Source of the DNA: Nocardia iowensis
GTDB lineage: Bacteria > Actinomycetota > Actinomycetes > Mycobacteriales > Mycobacteriaceae
Assembly: GCF_019222765.1 (NCBI RefSeq)
Contig: NZ_CP078145.1
Location: 7,750,001 to 7,814,000 of the forward strand
DNA: 64,000 nt
Reading direction: 5' to 3'
Shown: one piece after another, positions 35,217 to 43,074 of the stretch
Position numbering within the stretch: position 1 is the stretch's first letter
How the letters are laid out: each line of letters opens with the position of its first letter
Notes under the pieces: model-generated
The model's input: only the letters and a program-made list of their open reading frames with translations
Told to the model about the DNA's origin: nothing
Databases searched by the model: none
Position numbers and translations under genes: made by a program

Positions 35217-35561
35217 AGTCGCAGAATACGTGCGCGGTCAGCGGCGAGCCCGCACCGAACAGTCTCGGCGGCTCCGTCGAACGGCGGTACGCCTCAGGGT
35301 CGGGGTACCGACCGGGGATGACTCCGGTGCGGATAGGTCCGACCAAAGGATGACAGGGGAAGCGCCCGCGGGGCGATGTCCCTGCTGCGAGAACCAAGCA
35401 GAATCACTGGTGCGGTTCATGACCACAAGCATTCTGTAGGGAAACGCTTAGCGGCAACGGCTTTGCTGACGGGTGCGGAGGTGCGGTCGGGCTCGCGGTG
35501 GCGATCGGAACCGGCCGCACCGACCGCGACATCTCGAACTACCTGGTGAAAGGAGAAGGCA
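35217..35561. other. Intergenic stretch, no gene seen
   Basis: This 345-base gap lies between two divergently transcribed small genes and should hold their promoters. I see an AAAGGAGAAGG ribosome site at its right end and no structured RNA or gene that I can support. Confidence 0.3.
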
Positions 35562-36041
35562 GTGCCCGCGACGTACCCGAGTTCCGGCGCTACGGCAACA
35601 CCCGATGCTATGCAGGACTACCGCAGCCGCGGGTGGACGGTCGCCGAAACAGCCAATGGCACTTGCCTGATCACCGACGAGCAGGTCGCGGCCGTCGAAC
35701 TCACCGGCGCGCTCGCCGCCGGCGTGCGCCGATTCCTCCGAGCGAACAACCTGTCCGGTCCGATCATCGCCATTCCGGGCACCCAGCGCCGCGAGATCCA
35801 CCTGGTCCGCGGCCTCACCAAGGCGGAAATGGCGATAGCGGCGCTGCGCGGCGCGGGCGCGACCGTGCACACCGGCGGCGCGAGCATCCCCCTGCCGCCG
35901 ACCAGACTGGCGAACGGCTCGGCCTGCTGGGAGATCTCCCCCAGCGAGTCCCGCTGGATACCACCGGTGGTCGCGATCGCCGCCGCGGTACGCGCTACCG
36001 CGCCGACCCGCACTCCGCGCCGCACCGAGCTGGCCTGCTGA
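35562..36041 (+). CDS. Hypothetical protein, unrecognised
   Basis: The 159-residue protein starts with GTG six bases after AGGAG. It has no signal peptide or membrane segment. A central stretch (LITDEQVAAVELTGALAAGV) and a later IPLPPTRLANGSACWEISPSES segment faintly recall the short prim-pol-like proteins common in actinobacteria, in which LPP(S/T)R precedes a tryptophan, but catalytic acidic residues are not evident. I would not assign a function. It is convergent with the secreted peptidase gene, with only 9 bases between the stops. Confidence 0.6.
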   Translation: MPATYPSSGATATPDAMQDYRSRGWTVAETANGTCLITDEQVAAVELTGALAAGVRRFLRANNLSGPIIAIPGTQRREIHLVRGLTKAEMAIAALRGAGATVHTGGASIPLPPTRLANGSACWEISPSESRWIPPVVAIAAAVRATAPTRTPRRTELAC

Positions 36042-36050
36042 AACGGCTAG

Positions 36051-37583
36051 CTACCAGCCGTCTTCCAGCCATTCTTCCTCGGACCATTCATCGTCCGACC
36101 ATTCATCGTCGGGCCACTCACTGTCCGACCATTCGCCCTCGGCTTCGTCGTTCTCTGTCCATTCACCTTCGGTGCCTTCGTTGTCGGGAATTTCACTGTC
36201 CGAACCGCGGCCTGGGTCGGCGGAATTCGGGGGACCATTCTGCTGACATGCGGGCGCTACCGGTCCATTGCTTCCGGTGTCGAGGAAGCCGTCGCTGATC
36301 CATTTTCCATTGTCGAGTTTGTTCCACAGGTCGGTGGCGCCCCACTTGCCATTGAGCCACTCACCGCGCGCCGTGCAGACGATGGTCAGGACATCACCAT
36401 TGCGGGCCGCGCCGACGACCGAATTCCACGTTCCCGGACCGGACCGCAGGTTGACGTTCCGATTCCGGTCGGGATGTGGACGGACGGTGCCCTTGGCCTG
36501 GGTGGGGTTCGGTGGCTTCGGGTTCGTCGTGGTCGGTGGCTTCGGGTCCGTCGGCGGCTTCGGGTCCGTCGGCGGCTTCGGGTCGGTCGGCGTCGGCGGC
36601 TTGGGGTCCGTCGGAGTGGGCGGCTTCGGTGGGTTCGAGTTGTCACCGCCGCCGTAGTTCATCAGCCTGCCGCCGGCCCGCACCTGCTGACCATTGCGCT
36701 CGGCGAATCCGCCGTAGGCGTTCGGCCCCTCGTGGAAGGTCCAGCCGCCGATGGTCACACCGTCGACGGGCACCGGCTGCTTGCCCTGATAGAGCGACAT
36801 GTGCACATGCGCGCCGCTGGCGAAGCCGCCGCACGGCAGCTGAGTACTGGCCCGGCCCAGGTAAGTTCCCGCCGCGATCTCGGTGCCGTCGGCGGCGCCG
36901 ATGATGTCGGTCATGTGGTAGTAGGTGGTGGTGAAACCATTGTTGTGGACCAGTTTCACCTCGGCACTGCCGTTGCGGACACAGGTCTTGTAGACGTGGC
37001 CGGATGCGGGCGCCACAACCCGGCCGTCGCCGCCATTGAAGTCCAGTGAGTTGTACGGTCGACTGGAGCCGCTGATACCGTGCGGCCCACCGCCCATGAA
37101 CCAGGCTTGGCCCTCTTTCCACGGGAGCGAGAGCGCACTGTTTCCCGAACGTGGTTGTGGCGCGGTAAGTGCCGCCTTCTCGCTGCCGCTGACCACCGAT
37201 TCCGGTGCGTCACTGACCATGTGGCCGAACTCGGGGGTGCCTTCCAGCGCGACCTGCCAGTCCCCGTCGTCGTCCAGCTTCGCCACATACAGCGACGATT
37301 TCGGTGTCTCCTCGCTCTCGCTGTCCTCCGGGACGGTCGCGGCGCCGAAGACCCATTCACCGTCGCTGCGCATGCGGTCGATGACCGGCGGCTCGTCGGT
37401 GGCGGGTTCGATCTGCTGCGTCGCGAGGCTGTCGCTGATCGCGTCGTCCAGGCCGTCGGCGGTGGGTTCGGCGCTGACCGGGCCGATGGTCACCGCCATG
37501 CCGATGGCGGTCGCGATGACGAGGGTGGTGACTGCACTCGGAAATATCCAACCGCCGCTGCGGCATGGATTTGTCCATCTCAA
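36051..37583 (-). CDS. Secreted M23-like peptidase with Pro-rich linker, SH3-like domain and Trp/acidic tail
   Basis: The protein, about 510 residues from TTG 37583, has a signal peptide (basic start, hydrophobic core TTLVIATAIGMAVTIG, cleavage near VSA-EP). The middle resembles LasA/M23 endopeptidases: SLPWKEGQAWFMGGGPHG, SLDFNGGDGRVVAPASGHVY and the metal-site GAHVHMSLY. A repetitive Pro/Thr/Asp/Lys linker follows (DNA 36529-36640), then an SH3-like domain (NLRSGPGTWNSVVG) and a C-terminal tail of repeated W-[S/P]-[D/E]-[D/E] units. Such enzymes cut peptidoglycan cross-bridges. A GTG at 37670 is in frame but gives an odd N-terminus and no ribosome site. The tail is not known to me from this family. 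Confidence 0.83.
   Translation of the reverse strand: MRWTNPCRSGGWIFPSAVTTLVIATAIGMAVTIGPVSAEPTADGLDDAISDSLATQQIEPATDEPPVIDRMRSDGEWVFGAATVPEDSESEETPKSSLYVAKLDDDGDWQVALEGTPEFGHMVSDAPESVVSGSEKAALTAPQPRSGNSALSLPWKEGQAWFMGGGPHGISGSSRPYNSLDFNGGDGRVVAPASGHVYKTCVRNGSAEVKLVHNNGFTTTYYHMTDIIGAADGTEIAAGTYLGRASTQLPCGGFASGAHVHMSLYQGKQPVPVDGVTIGGWTFHEGPNAYGGFAERNGQQVRAGGRLMNYGGGDNSNPPKPPTPTDPKPPTPTDPKPPTDPKPPTDPKPPTTTNPKPPNPTQAKGTVRPHPDRNRNVNLRSGPGTWNSVVGAARNGDVLTIVCTARGEWLNGKWGATDLWNKLDNGKWISDGFLDTGSNGPVAPACQQNGPPNSADPGRGSDSEIPDNEGTEGEWTENDEAEGEWSDSEWPDDEWSDDEWSEEEWLEDGW
36529..36640 (-). repeat. In-gene repeat encoding PKPPTDPKPPT linker
   Basis: Tandem copies of an 18-base-type unit (CTTCGGGTCCGTCGGCGG with variants) encode the proline-rich linker of the secreted peptidase. 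Such tracts are prone to length change between strains. Confidence 0.8.
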
Positions 37584-38215
37584 TGTAAGGCAACTTTCTT
37601 CGTCGGTCGTGCTGATCGATCGATAGGCCGAAATGGCCGCCGGGAGGTGGGCACAGGCGTACCTCGGCACTCGGAATGAGTTGTTATGACTCCATAATGG
37701 AAAGGCGCTGCCCGACTTTCGATCGGTAACGAGTCGGTCTCACTTGCCCGATCGAATTCCCACTTCCCAGCCGAAAGTGTAGGGTAAATTGCCCGCAGGA
37801 GGCCGGGAAATTAGCCATTCTATAAACCAGTTAAGCCCGGGATTCAATATTCATGCACATTGTGCGCAGCGATGAATATGGCCGCATTGTGCCGAGCCGG
37901 GGTGCAAAGGTGACATTTGGAATGCCGCGCGAACCCGCGGCTCAACTCGCTCTCCTGGCATCGCCGTCACCGTGGGCACCGCTTGCCCGACGGCAAGCGC
38001 GCCTCGTCGGCCCCGCCCTACGCGCGACACCAGCCCTGACCTGGTGTTGAGTGCCCCCATGGTGACTCCGCCCAGACGCTCAACGTCCGGTGCCGAAATT
38101 AGGCGCGTGAGGTCGGTCTCGAGCCCGCGCCCGCGGCGAAGATGCATCCGCTGGTAGACGCCGCAACTGGTCCGGTGATGCGGCCGTCGCATCGCCGGAC
38201 CAGCTGCACCTCTGT
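37584..38215. other. Long non-coding stretch upstream of the secreted peptidase
   Basis: This 632-base region is AT-richer than its surroundings near 37680-37860 and should contain the peptidase promoter. Open frames in it have no ribosome sites or recognisable protein features. A strong hairpin (38167-38203) closes the left end of the neighbouring secreted-protein gene. Otherwise I see nothing I can name. Confidence 0.4.
38167..38203 (-). terminator. Strong stem-loop after the small secreted protein gene
   Basis: Two 16-base arms (CTGGTCCGGTGATGCG and its near-perfect complement, one G-U pair) flank a five-base loop. It begins 13 bases beyond the stop of the 38216-38665 gene in its reading direction. 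It is the strongest terminator-like hairpin seen in the window. Confidence 0.65.
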
Positions 38216-38665
38216 CTACTCTTCTGGCTTTTCGATCGTGAGGGTCGCCTGTTCCCCGGCCACTTTCTCTTTGTCCTTGAATAAGGCCGCGGCAGCCTTG
38301 ACCTTCGAGGCAGGATCCCACCCCCTACCCATGGGGTCGTCGGTGGGCAGCTTGACCTTGACAGTCTGTTCCTTACCGTCACACTTGGCCGCCACGCGAT
38401 CCACGCCGCTTATATACTCGTCATCGGCGGACTCGGCGGCGACCACGACCGTGTCGGCTGCATCTTTGTCGCAGGTGTATTTCACCGTGACAATCAAAGC
38501 CCGCCAGCCGGAGGATCCCGATCCCGGGTCAGCAGCTTCGGCGCTGTCCGGTTTGATGGTGGGTGTCGTGGCTGCCGTGGCTTCGGCCGCGGCACTGGCG
38601 GTCCAGCAGGCAAGCGCCAGTGCCGCAGCGGCACCAGTACGGGTCTTCCATGACTTGGACAACAT
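38216..38665 (-). CDS. Small secreted protein, unrecognised
   Basis: The 149-residue protein has a clear signal peptide (basic MLSKSWKTR, alanine-rich hydrophobic core, cleavage near ASAAAEA). The mature part contains two cysteines, in VKYTCDKDA and VAAKCDGKE, in a beta-rich pattern (YxC...xCDGxxxTVxV) seen in many uncharacterised actinobacterial exported proteins and likely disulfide-bonded. A GGGAGG ribosome site lies six bases before the ATG. No lipobox is present. It stands alone with its own terminator. Function unknown. Confidence 0.82.
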   Translation of the reverse strand: MLSKSWKTRTGAAAALALACWTASAAAEATAATTPTIKPDSAEAADPGSGSSGWRALIVTVKYTCDKDAADTVVVAAESADDEYISGVDRVAAKCDGKEQTVKVKLPTDDPMGRGWDPASKVKAAAALFKDKEKVAGEQATLTIEKPEE

Positions 38666-38778
38666 ATGCCTCCCTTTGAGTTCACTGCGCTGCTACTGGA
38701 TTCGATGCTGCTACCAATAAAGATTGGGGTTCGGAGCGGTTTCACCAGCGCGGCCACTGGCCTGCGGCAGTTGAACTT

Positions 38779-39582
38779 TCAGGATTCGCGGGCTGCGATT
38801 GCGGCTTGGATGCGTCGCAGCGTGCGCAGGCCCTTCTTCGCGGCGACGCTCACCATGCCGTCGAAAACTGTTGCGCCCCGGTCGTGGGCCATCAGCCGTT
38901 CCAGCGTCGGCACGGCACGATCGTCACCGGTCGAACCGAGCGCGACCGCAGCCCAGTATCGCTGGTCCGGGTCGTCGCTGTCGGCCGCCGCAGACAACCT
39001 CGGGATGACGTCCGGGGCGAATTTGGCCAGCGCGCTGGCGATATAGCCGATGCGGTAGTACCGGCGGTTCTCGAATTCGTCCCATAGTGCGGCCAGGGCC
39101 GCATCGCCGCCGATCAGGCCGAGGGCCTCGGCGGCACGTTCGCGCATTCCTGCGATCGAGTCCCGCAGCACCGGGGTGAGCGCCGGGACGACCGATTCGT
39201 CACCGAGGGTGCCCAGCGCGATCACCGCTTGCTCACGCGCCATCTGCTGCGGGTGGTCCAGCATCGCGATCAAGCCGGGAACCGCGTCGCGGAAGCCGAG
39301 CGCCGCGCAGCCCATCGCGGCCCATGCCTGGCAGTTGTACCGAGTATCGGCCAGTGACGCGAGCAGCGGTGCCCGCAGCGTGTTATCGCCGAAGACCGCC
39401 GCCCGGTTCAACGCCCGGCTGTACAGCGACCGGTGGTAATCCGGATAGTCCCGGACGAGCGCACACAGCGCTTCCTTGGCGGAGGTGTCGCCGTCAGCAG
39501 CCCGCACCAGCAGCAGCCGCAGATTTTCCTCGCGGGTGTCGAGATCACCGTCTTTGAGGCATCGCGCATCAGCTGGGTTCAC
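38779..39582 (-). CDS. HEAT-repeat protein
   Basis: The 267-residue protein consists of repeated two-helix HEAT/PBS-lyase-like units from about residue 75 on (for example DAVPGLIAMLDHPQQMAREQAVIALGTLGDES and the following VVPALTPVLRD unit). Such solenoids serve as protein-binding scaffolds. It starts with GTG and has a weak ribosome site. It is divergent from the TetR gene at 39718. No enzyme motif is visible and its partner is unknown. Confidence 0.78.
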   Translation of the reverse strand: MNPADARCLKDGDLDTREENLRLLLVRAADGDTSAKEALCALVRDYPDYHRSLYSRALNRAAVFGDNTLRAPLLASLADTRYNCQAWAAMGCAALGFRDAVPGLIAMLDHPQQMAREQAVIALGTLGDESVVPALTPVLRDSIAGMRERAAEALGLIGGDAALAALWDEFENRRYYRIGYIASALAKFAPDVIPRLSAAADSDDPDQRYWAAVALGSTGDDRAVPTLERLMAHDRGATVFDGMVSVAAKKGLRTLRRIQAAIAARES

Positions 39583-39638
39583 CGTCCAACGGTACCTGGC
39601 ACCGATCTCCGCCTCCGGCCGCGTTCTGGTGGTATGGC

Positions 39639-39668
39639 CGTATCACGACGTATCACGGATGCGATACG
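39639..39668. promoter_or_regulatory. Candidate TetR operator
   Basis: The direct repeat CGTATCACG occurs at 39639-39647 and 39649-39657, and the second copy starts an inverted repeat CGTATC-N8-GATACG (39649-39668). It lies between the divergent HEAT-repeat and TetR genes, 50 bases before the TetR start, where autoregulation would act. Confidence 0.45.
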
Positions 39669-39717
39669 TGCGTACCATCTAGAGGTTCTTCGACAGGAGA
39701 GGAAGGCGGCAGTTCTC

Positions 39718-40365
39718 GTGCCACGATTGGTCGACCATGAGGTGCGGCGACGCCAGATCACCGATGCCGTTCGGCGAGTCATCGTCAGCGGCGGCCTGGA
39801 AGCGGTGACCTTTCAAACCGTCGCCGCCGAGGCCGGGATCTCGGTTCGGCTCGTGCAGTACTACTTCGGCACCAAGAAGGATTTCCTCCTGGCGACCCAC
39901 CGATCGGTCATGGCGGACGCCGGTGCCCGGTTCATGCAACGGTGGACCGCGCTCGGACCGGACGCCGAACCCCGCGAAGCCATCCGCGCGGTATTGACCG
40001 AACTGCTGCCGCTCGACGACCAACGCCGGGAGGAAACCCTTGTGCTCGGCGCCTTCGGCTGGGCAGCGATCGTCGGCCGAGGCATCACCGCGGAGGAAAC
40101 CTTCGCCGCACCAAGAGCTTTGGTCACGATCGTCGCAGATCAACTCCGGCGAGCTCAGCGTCCGGCAATCTCGGATCCGAACGACCCGGAACTGGACGCC
40201 GAGCTCATCGCCATGGCGATCGCCGGACTCGCCCAGGGCATGCTCCAGGGTTACGGCACCACAGCGGGGGCAGTCGAACTCGTCGACCATCTCCTCGATC
40301 GCGTACTCGGGACGGATACGAGAAGCACGCCGGGCGCACGCGAGCCGCGCCGACCCCGAGCCTGA
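39718..40365 (+). CDS. TetR-family regulator
   Basis: The 215-residue protein starts at GTG 39718 after AGGAGAGGAAGG. The helix-turn-helix lies at about 25-55 (TFQTVAAEAGISVRLVQYYFGTKKD), the typical TetR form, with a larger C-terminal ligand domain. The frame is open upstream but an earlier start would run through the candidate operator. It is convergent with the ATP-grasp gene ending at 40384, so it lies just outside the carbocycle cluster. Target unknown. Confidence 0.87.
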   Translation: MPRLVDHEVRRRQITDAVRRVIVSGGLEAVTFQTVAAEAGISVRLVQYYFGTKKDFLLATHRSVMADAGARFMQRWTALGPDAEPREAIRAVLTELLPLDDQRREETLVLGAFGWAAIVGRGITAEETFAAPRALVTIVADQLRRAQRPAISDPNDPELDAELIAMAIAGLAQGMLQGYGTTAGAVELVDHLLDRVLGTDTRSTPGAREPRRPRA

Positions 40366-40383
40366 ACCCCCACTGGCGCAGCG

Positions 40384-41736
40384 TCAGGGCGTGTTGTGCA
40401 CGGCCACCGGATGCAGCGGTCCGCCCCGGTCGGCCACGATGTCGCCGAGATCGGCGCGAATACCGGTTGCGATTCGTTCCGCTTCGGCCGCTGTCGACGC
40501 GACCGTCACCAGGCCGATCATCGGCTCATGGTGGTCGAGCGCGCGGACGGTGGTCGGGAACGCTTTGACCCCGTCCCGCCAGAGCTCCCGAAATATCGGA
40601 CGGACAACGTCGGTGTAACTGACCGGAGCATCGTCTCGAACCCGAATCGTGTCGTGCGAGTACGCGACCGAACCGGTCGAGCCGGCCGTGCGTCGCAACT
40701 CGATGGCTTGGATCGCGCCGGTCCGTCGCGCATTGATCTCGGTGACATAAAGCAGGTCGTCCCGGCTGAGCACGCAGTCGATTCCGAACCACCCCCGGTA
40801 GCCCCAAGCGCTGGCCAACGCCGCGACCTGATGTCCGAGATCGAGGATCCGCTTCTCCACGCCGCGGTCGAGCACCCCGGCGCCGATGGTCAAGTTGCGG
40901 TAGCGATGCTCGTCCACGGTGAGCACACTGCCGACCATCTCGGCCACCCCGTCCTCATCGATCAGCACATCGACAGCGGGGCAACCGAACTCCGGCGCAT
41001 GTTCGACATATTCCTGAACACTCAGCGGGAAGCTACGCAGGAAAGGATCCGCCTCGGTCGCTTGCCAGAATTTTTCCAGGGACGCGTCGGTGGTGTCGAT
41101 CACCGCGGATCCTTCACCGCCCACTCCGTGCATCGCTTTCACGATCACCCGGTCGGCCTCCGCCAGAATTCGCGCGACCGCCCCGGTGAGTTCCGCCCAA
41201 GTCCCGACGGTGACACCGCGAGGCACCCGGAAGCCGGGAAGGTATCCGGCGAGGTCGAGGCAGCTCATCTTGGACTCCAGGTACAGGCTGGCCCAATAGT
41301 GCTGCTCGGTAGGCACATCCAGTTCGATGCGATGTCCCCAGCTGCGAACTATCGCGGCCAGCCGATAGAGCTCGGGTGACGCTCCGAACGACCGGAATCG
41401 AACCACCTGATGCCCGGCCAACCGGTCTTGCAGGCGCCGCAATGCCTCGGCGTCGGCCAAGGTATCCCTGAGCAGCAGGCCGGTGGTGCGCCGCGGGCTC
41501 ACCACCGCTGGCGGTCGGCGGCCGAGGACCTCGTGTAGATCGTCGAACCACTGCCGATCGAACCCGTCGGCCATCAGCAGGACGGCCGGGCCCTCGGTCC
41601 ACAGCACGGCTTGGTCGGTGAACCAGTCTCCGACTTCGAGGAATGTGCGCTCGAGACCGGGGTCCGTACCGAGCGTGGGATGCCGGAGGTTGAATTCCGT
41701 GATATTGGGAACCACCAGGTCGATGTATTCTGCCAT
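40384..41736 (-). CDS. ATP-grasp ligase with pre-ATP-grasp region (peptide-ligase-like)
   Basis: The 450-residue protein resembles the ATP-grasp amide ligases of natural product pathways. Residues about 150-370 form the ATP-grasp core: RVIVKAMHGVGGEGSAV (phosphate-binding lysine and glycine loop), SVQEYVEH, GWFGIDCVLSRDD and EINARRTG with the metal-binding glutamate and asparagine. The first 140 residues look like the pre-ATP-grasp domain seen in PGM1-type ligases. Such enzymes join a carboxylate to an amine through an acyl phosphate. It is the last gene of the 11-gene operon, 36 bases after the cupin gene. I infer that it ligates an amino acid to the pathway core, the role MshC plays in mycothiol. 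Confidence 0.82.
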   Translation of the reverse strand: MAEYIDLVVPNITEFNLRHPTLGTDPGLERTFLEVGDWFTDQAVLWTEGPAVLLMADGFDRQWFDDLHEVLGRRPPAVVSPRRTTGLLLRDTLADAEALRRLQDRLAGHQVVRFRSFGASPELYRLAAIVRSWGHRIELDVPTEQHYWASLYLESKMSCLDLAGYLPGFRVPRGVTVGTWAELTGAVARILAEADRVIVKAMHGVGGEGSAVIDTTDASLEKFWQATEADPFLRSFPLSVQEYVEHAPEFGCPAVDVLIDEDGVAEMVGSVLTVDEHRYRNLTIGAGVLDRGVEKRILDLGHQVAALASAWGYRGWFGIDCVLSRDDLLYVTEINARRTGAIQAIELRRTAGSTGSVAYSHDTIRVRDDAPVSYTDVVRPIFRELWRDGVKAFPTTVRALDHHEPMIGLVTVASTAAEAERIATGIRADLGDIVADRGGPLHPVAVHNTP

Positions 41737-41772
41737 CGAACGCCTATCTCAGGAGAATGCGGAAAGAACCGG

Positions 41773-42150
41773 TCAGTAACTGGAATATTCGTTAAGGTCG
41801 AGCGAATGCTGTTCCGACCCCTTCAGCGCCGGGGAGAAAACGCAGACCAAGCGCATTCCGTGCGCCGAGCGCAGAATGTGCTCCTCGCCTTTGTCGGGTG
41901 CGTAAACCGTGCCGACCGTGATCGCGAACGAACCGTCGGCGTTCTCTACCGAACCGGAACCCTCGATGCAATAGCACGCCTCGATGTGATTGTCGTATCG
42001 GAGATGGGATTCGGTACCCGGCCGCACATATGTCTCGGTCAGGGTGAAGCCGCGGTTGTCTGCGTCGGTGAGCAGCCGCCGGCTCGTCCCATTACCCCAT
42101 TCGACATCGTTCTGGGTACCGAGCACGTCGTCGAGCGCACGCTTGAGCAT
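41773..42150 (-). CDS. Ectoine-synthase-like cupin (EctC family), without ectAB
   Basis: The 125-residue protein matches ectoine synthase along its whole length: TSRRLL, HLRYDNHIEACYCIEGSGSV, GTVYAPDKGEEHILR and RLVCVFSPALKG. The metal-binding residues of EctC (glutamate in NHIEA, tyrosine in VYAPDK, histidine in EEHIL) are kept. The pocket tryptophan of EctC (GNWTS) is glycine here (GNGTS). EctC closes a tetrahydropyrimidine ring by water loss and can also cyclise glutamine. No ectA or ectB is nearby, so a role in osmoprotection is unlikely; ring closure on a pathway intermediate is my inference. Confidence 0.85.
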   Translation of the reverse strand: MLKRALDDVLGTQNDVEWGNGTSRRLLTDADNRGFTLTETYVRPGTESHLRYDNHIEACYCIEGSGSVENADGSFAITVGTVYAPDKGEEHILRSAHGMRLVCVFSPALKGSEQHSLDLNEYSSY

Positions 42151-42189
42151 GAGGGAACTCCAATCATCGAGAGAGATGCGACCGTTGGG

Positions 42190-43074
42190 TCAGCGTGAAA
42201 TGAGATCGGGCAGCGTCAATCGCGGAGAGGTCCCGACCACAATGTCTTTGTACGGATAGTTGCCGTAACAGAGCGAATAATATAAACCTCGCTCTCCGGC
42301 GTCAATAAGATTGTGGACAGCCGCGTAGATTCCAGGCCGGAGACGGGCCGCCTCGGAATCCCAGCTGGCCATTATGTCGAAAAGCGCTCGACCATCCGGA
42401 TCGGTGCACACCGCCGAGCGGCAAATAACCTTTCCGGAATTCGAAAACCGCCGAATCCGGCTACCGCTCATCTGGAGCAGGTCCCGCAACGCCGAACTCC
42501 GAGCCGCAGATTCATCGCGGTAGCGCTCGGCGCTGAACGACTGCCAGTGCGAAAGGAACTCGTCCACGTCGCCGTCCTCGACCACCACGGTCTCGGCGTG
42601 CATGCGCAACAGGCGCTTGTGCTTGCGCCGCAGGCTCGGTTCCGGCTCGACGGCGACAAGATCGGCCGCCGCCACGGTGCCGAGCTGATCGGCCTCGATC
42701 AGGGCAGCCAAGTTCCGTTCCGCCCAGCCGAGCCAGTCCGGGTGCAAGGCGACCGGCAGCGCGTAGCCGAGCACTACGTGCAGGCGGGTCCCATCGGGCA
42801 GCAGCAGTTCGGGCCAGTGCGCGGCGACCGCCAACAACAGCAGGCCGTCGTAGCGCTCGACCGGCCACAGCTGCGCGGTCGCGAGTACCCGGAGTTCACC
42901 GAGTTCCCCCAACGTGCGCAACGGTTCCCGCGCCTGATCCACAGCGGTGACCACGCACGAGTCACCGCCGGCCTCGATGCGCAACCCGTCCGGGCCCGAG
43001 CTCAATCGGGCGCGCGTGCGACCGCCGTCGTCGACGACCGTCACCGCCAGGCCGGGGTGTAACGGCGCGGTCAT
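42190..43074 (-). CDS. Putative GNAT-like acyltransferase
   Basis: The 294-residue protein is not firmly recognised. The last 110 residues ([24 protein letters not shown], then [32 protein letters not shown]) have the look of a GNAT or FemX-like acyltransferase fold, where an acyl-CoA or aminoacyl donor is used. The N-terminal half is unassigned. Its ATG overlaps the stop of the inositol-phosphate synthase (ATGA at 43071-43074), and the cupin follows after 39 bases, so it belongs to the operon. An acylation step like that of MshD would fit the pathway. An alternative is an unknown fold. Confidence 0.55.
   Translation of the reverse strand: MTAPLHPGLAVTVVDDGGRTRARLSSGPDGLRIEAGGDSCVVTAVDQAREPLRTLGELGELRVLATAQLWPVERYDGLLLLAVAAHWPELLLPDGTRLHVVLGYALPVALHPDWLGWAERNLAALIEADQLGTVAAADLVAVEPEPSLRRKHKRLLRMHAETVVVEDGDVDEFLSHWQSFSAERYRDESAARSSALRDLLQMSGSRIRRFSNSGKVICRSAVCTDPDGRALFDIMASWDSEAARLRPGIYAAVHNLIDAGERGLYYSLCYGNYPYKDIVVGTSPRLTLPDLISR

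Noticed and set aside
35562..36041. Assignment as a prim-pol domain protein
   Set aside because: The resemblance is limited to an LPPTR...W segment; catalytic acidic residues are not evident.
36529..36640. CRISPR-like tandem repeats
   Set aside because: The repeats lack spacers, keep the reading frame and encode a proline-rich linker.
37851..38321. Minus-strand frame between the secreted peptidase and the small secreted protein
   Set aside because: It overlaps the strong hairpin and the 3' end of the 38216-38665 gene and has no ribosome site.
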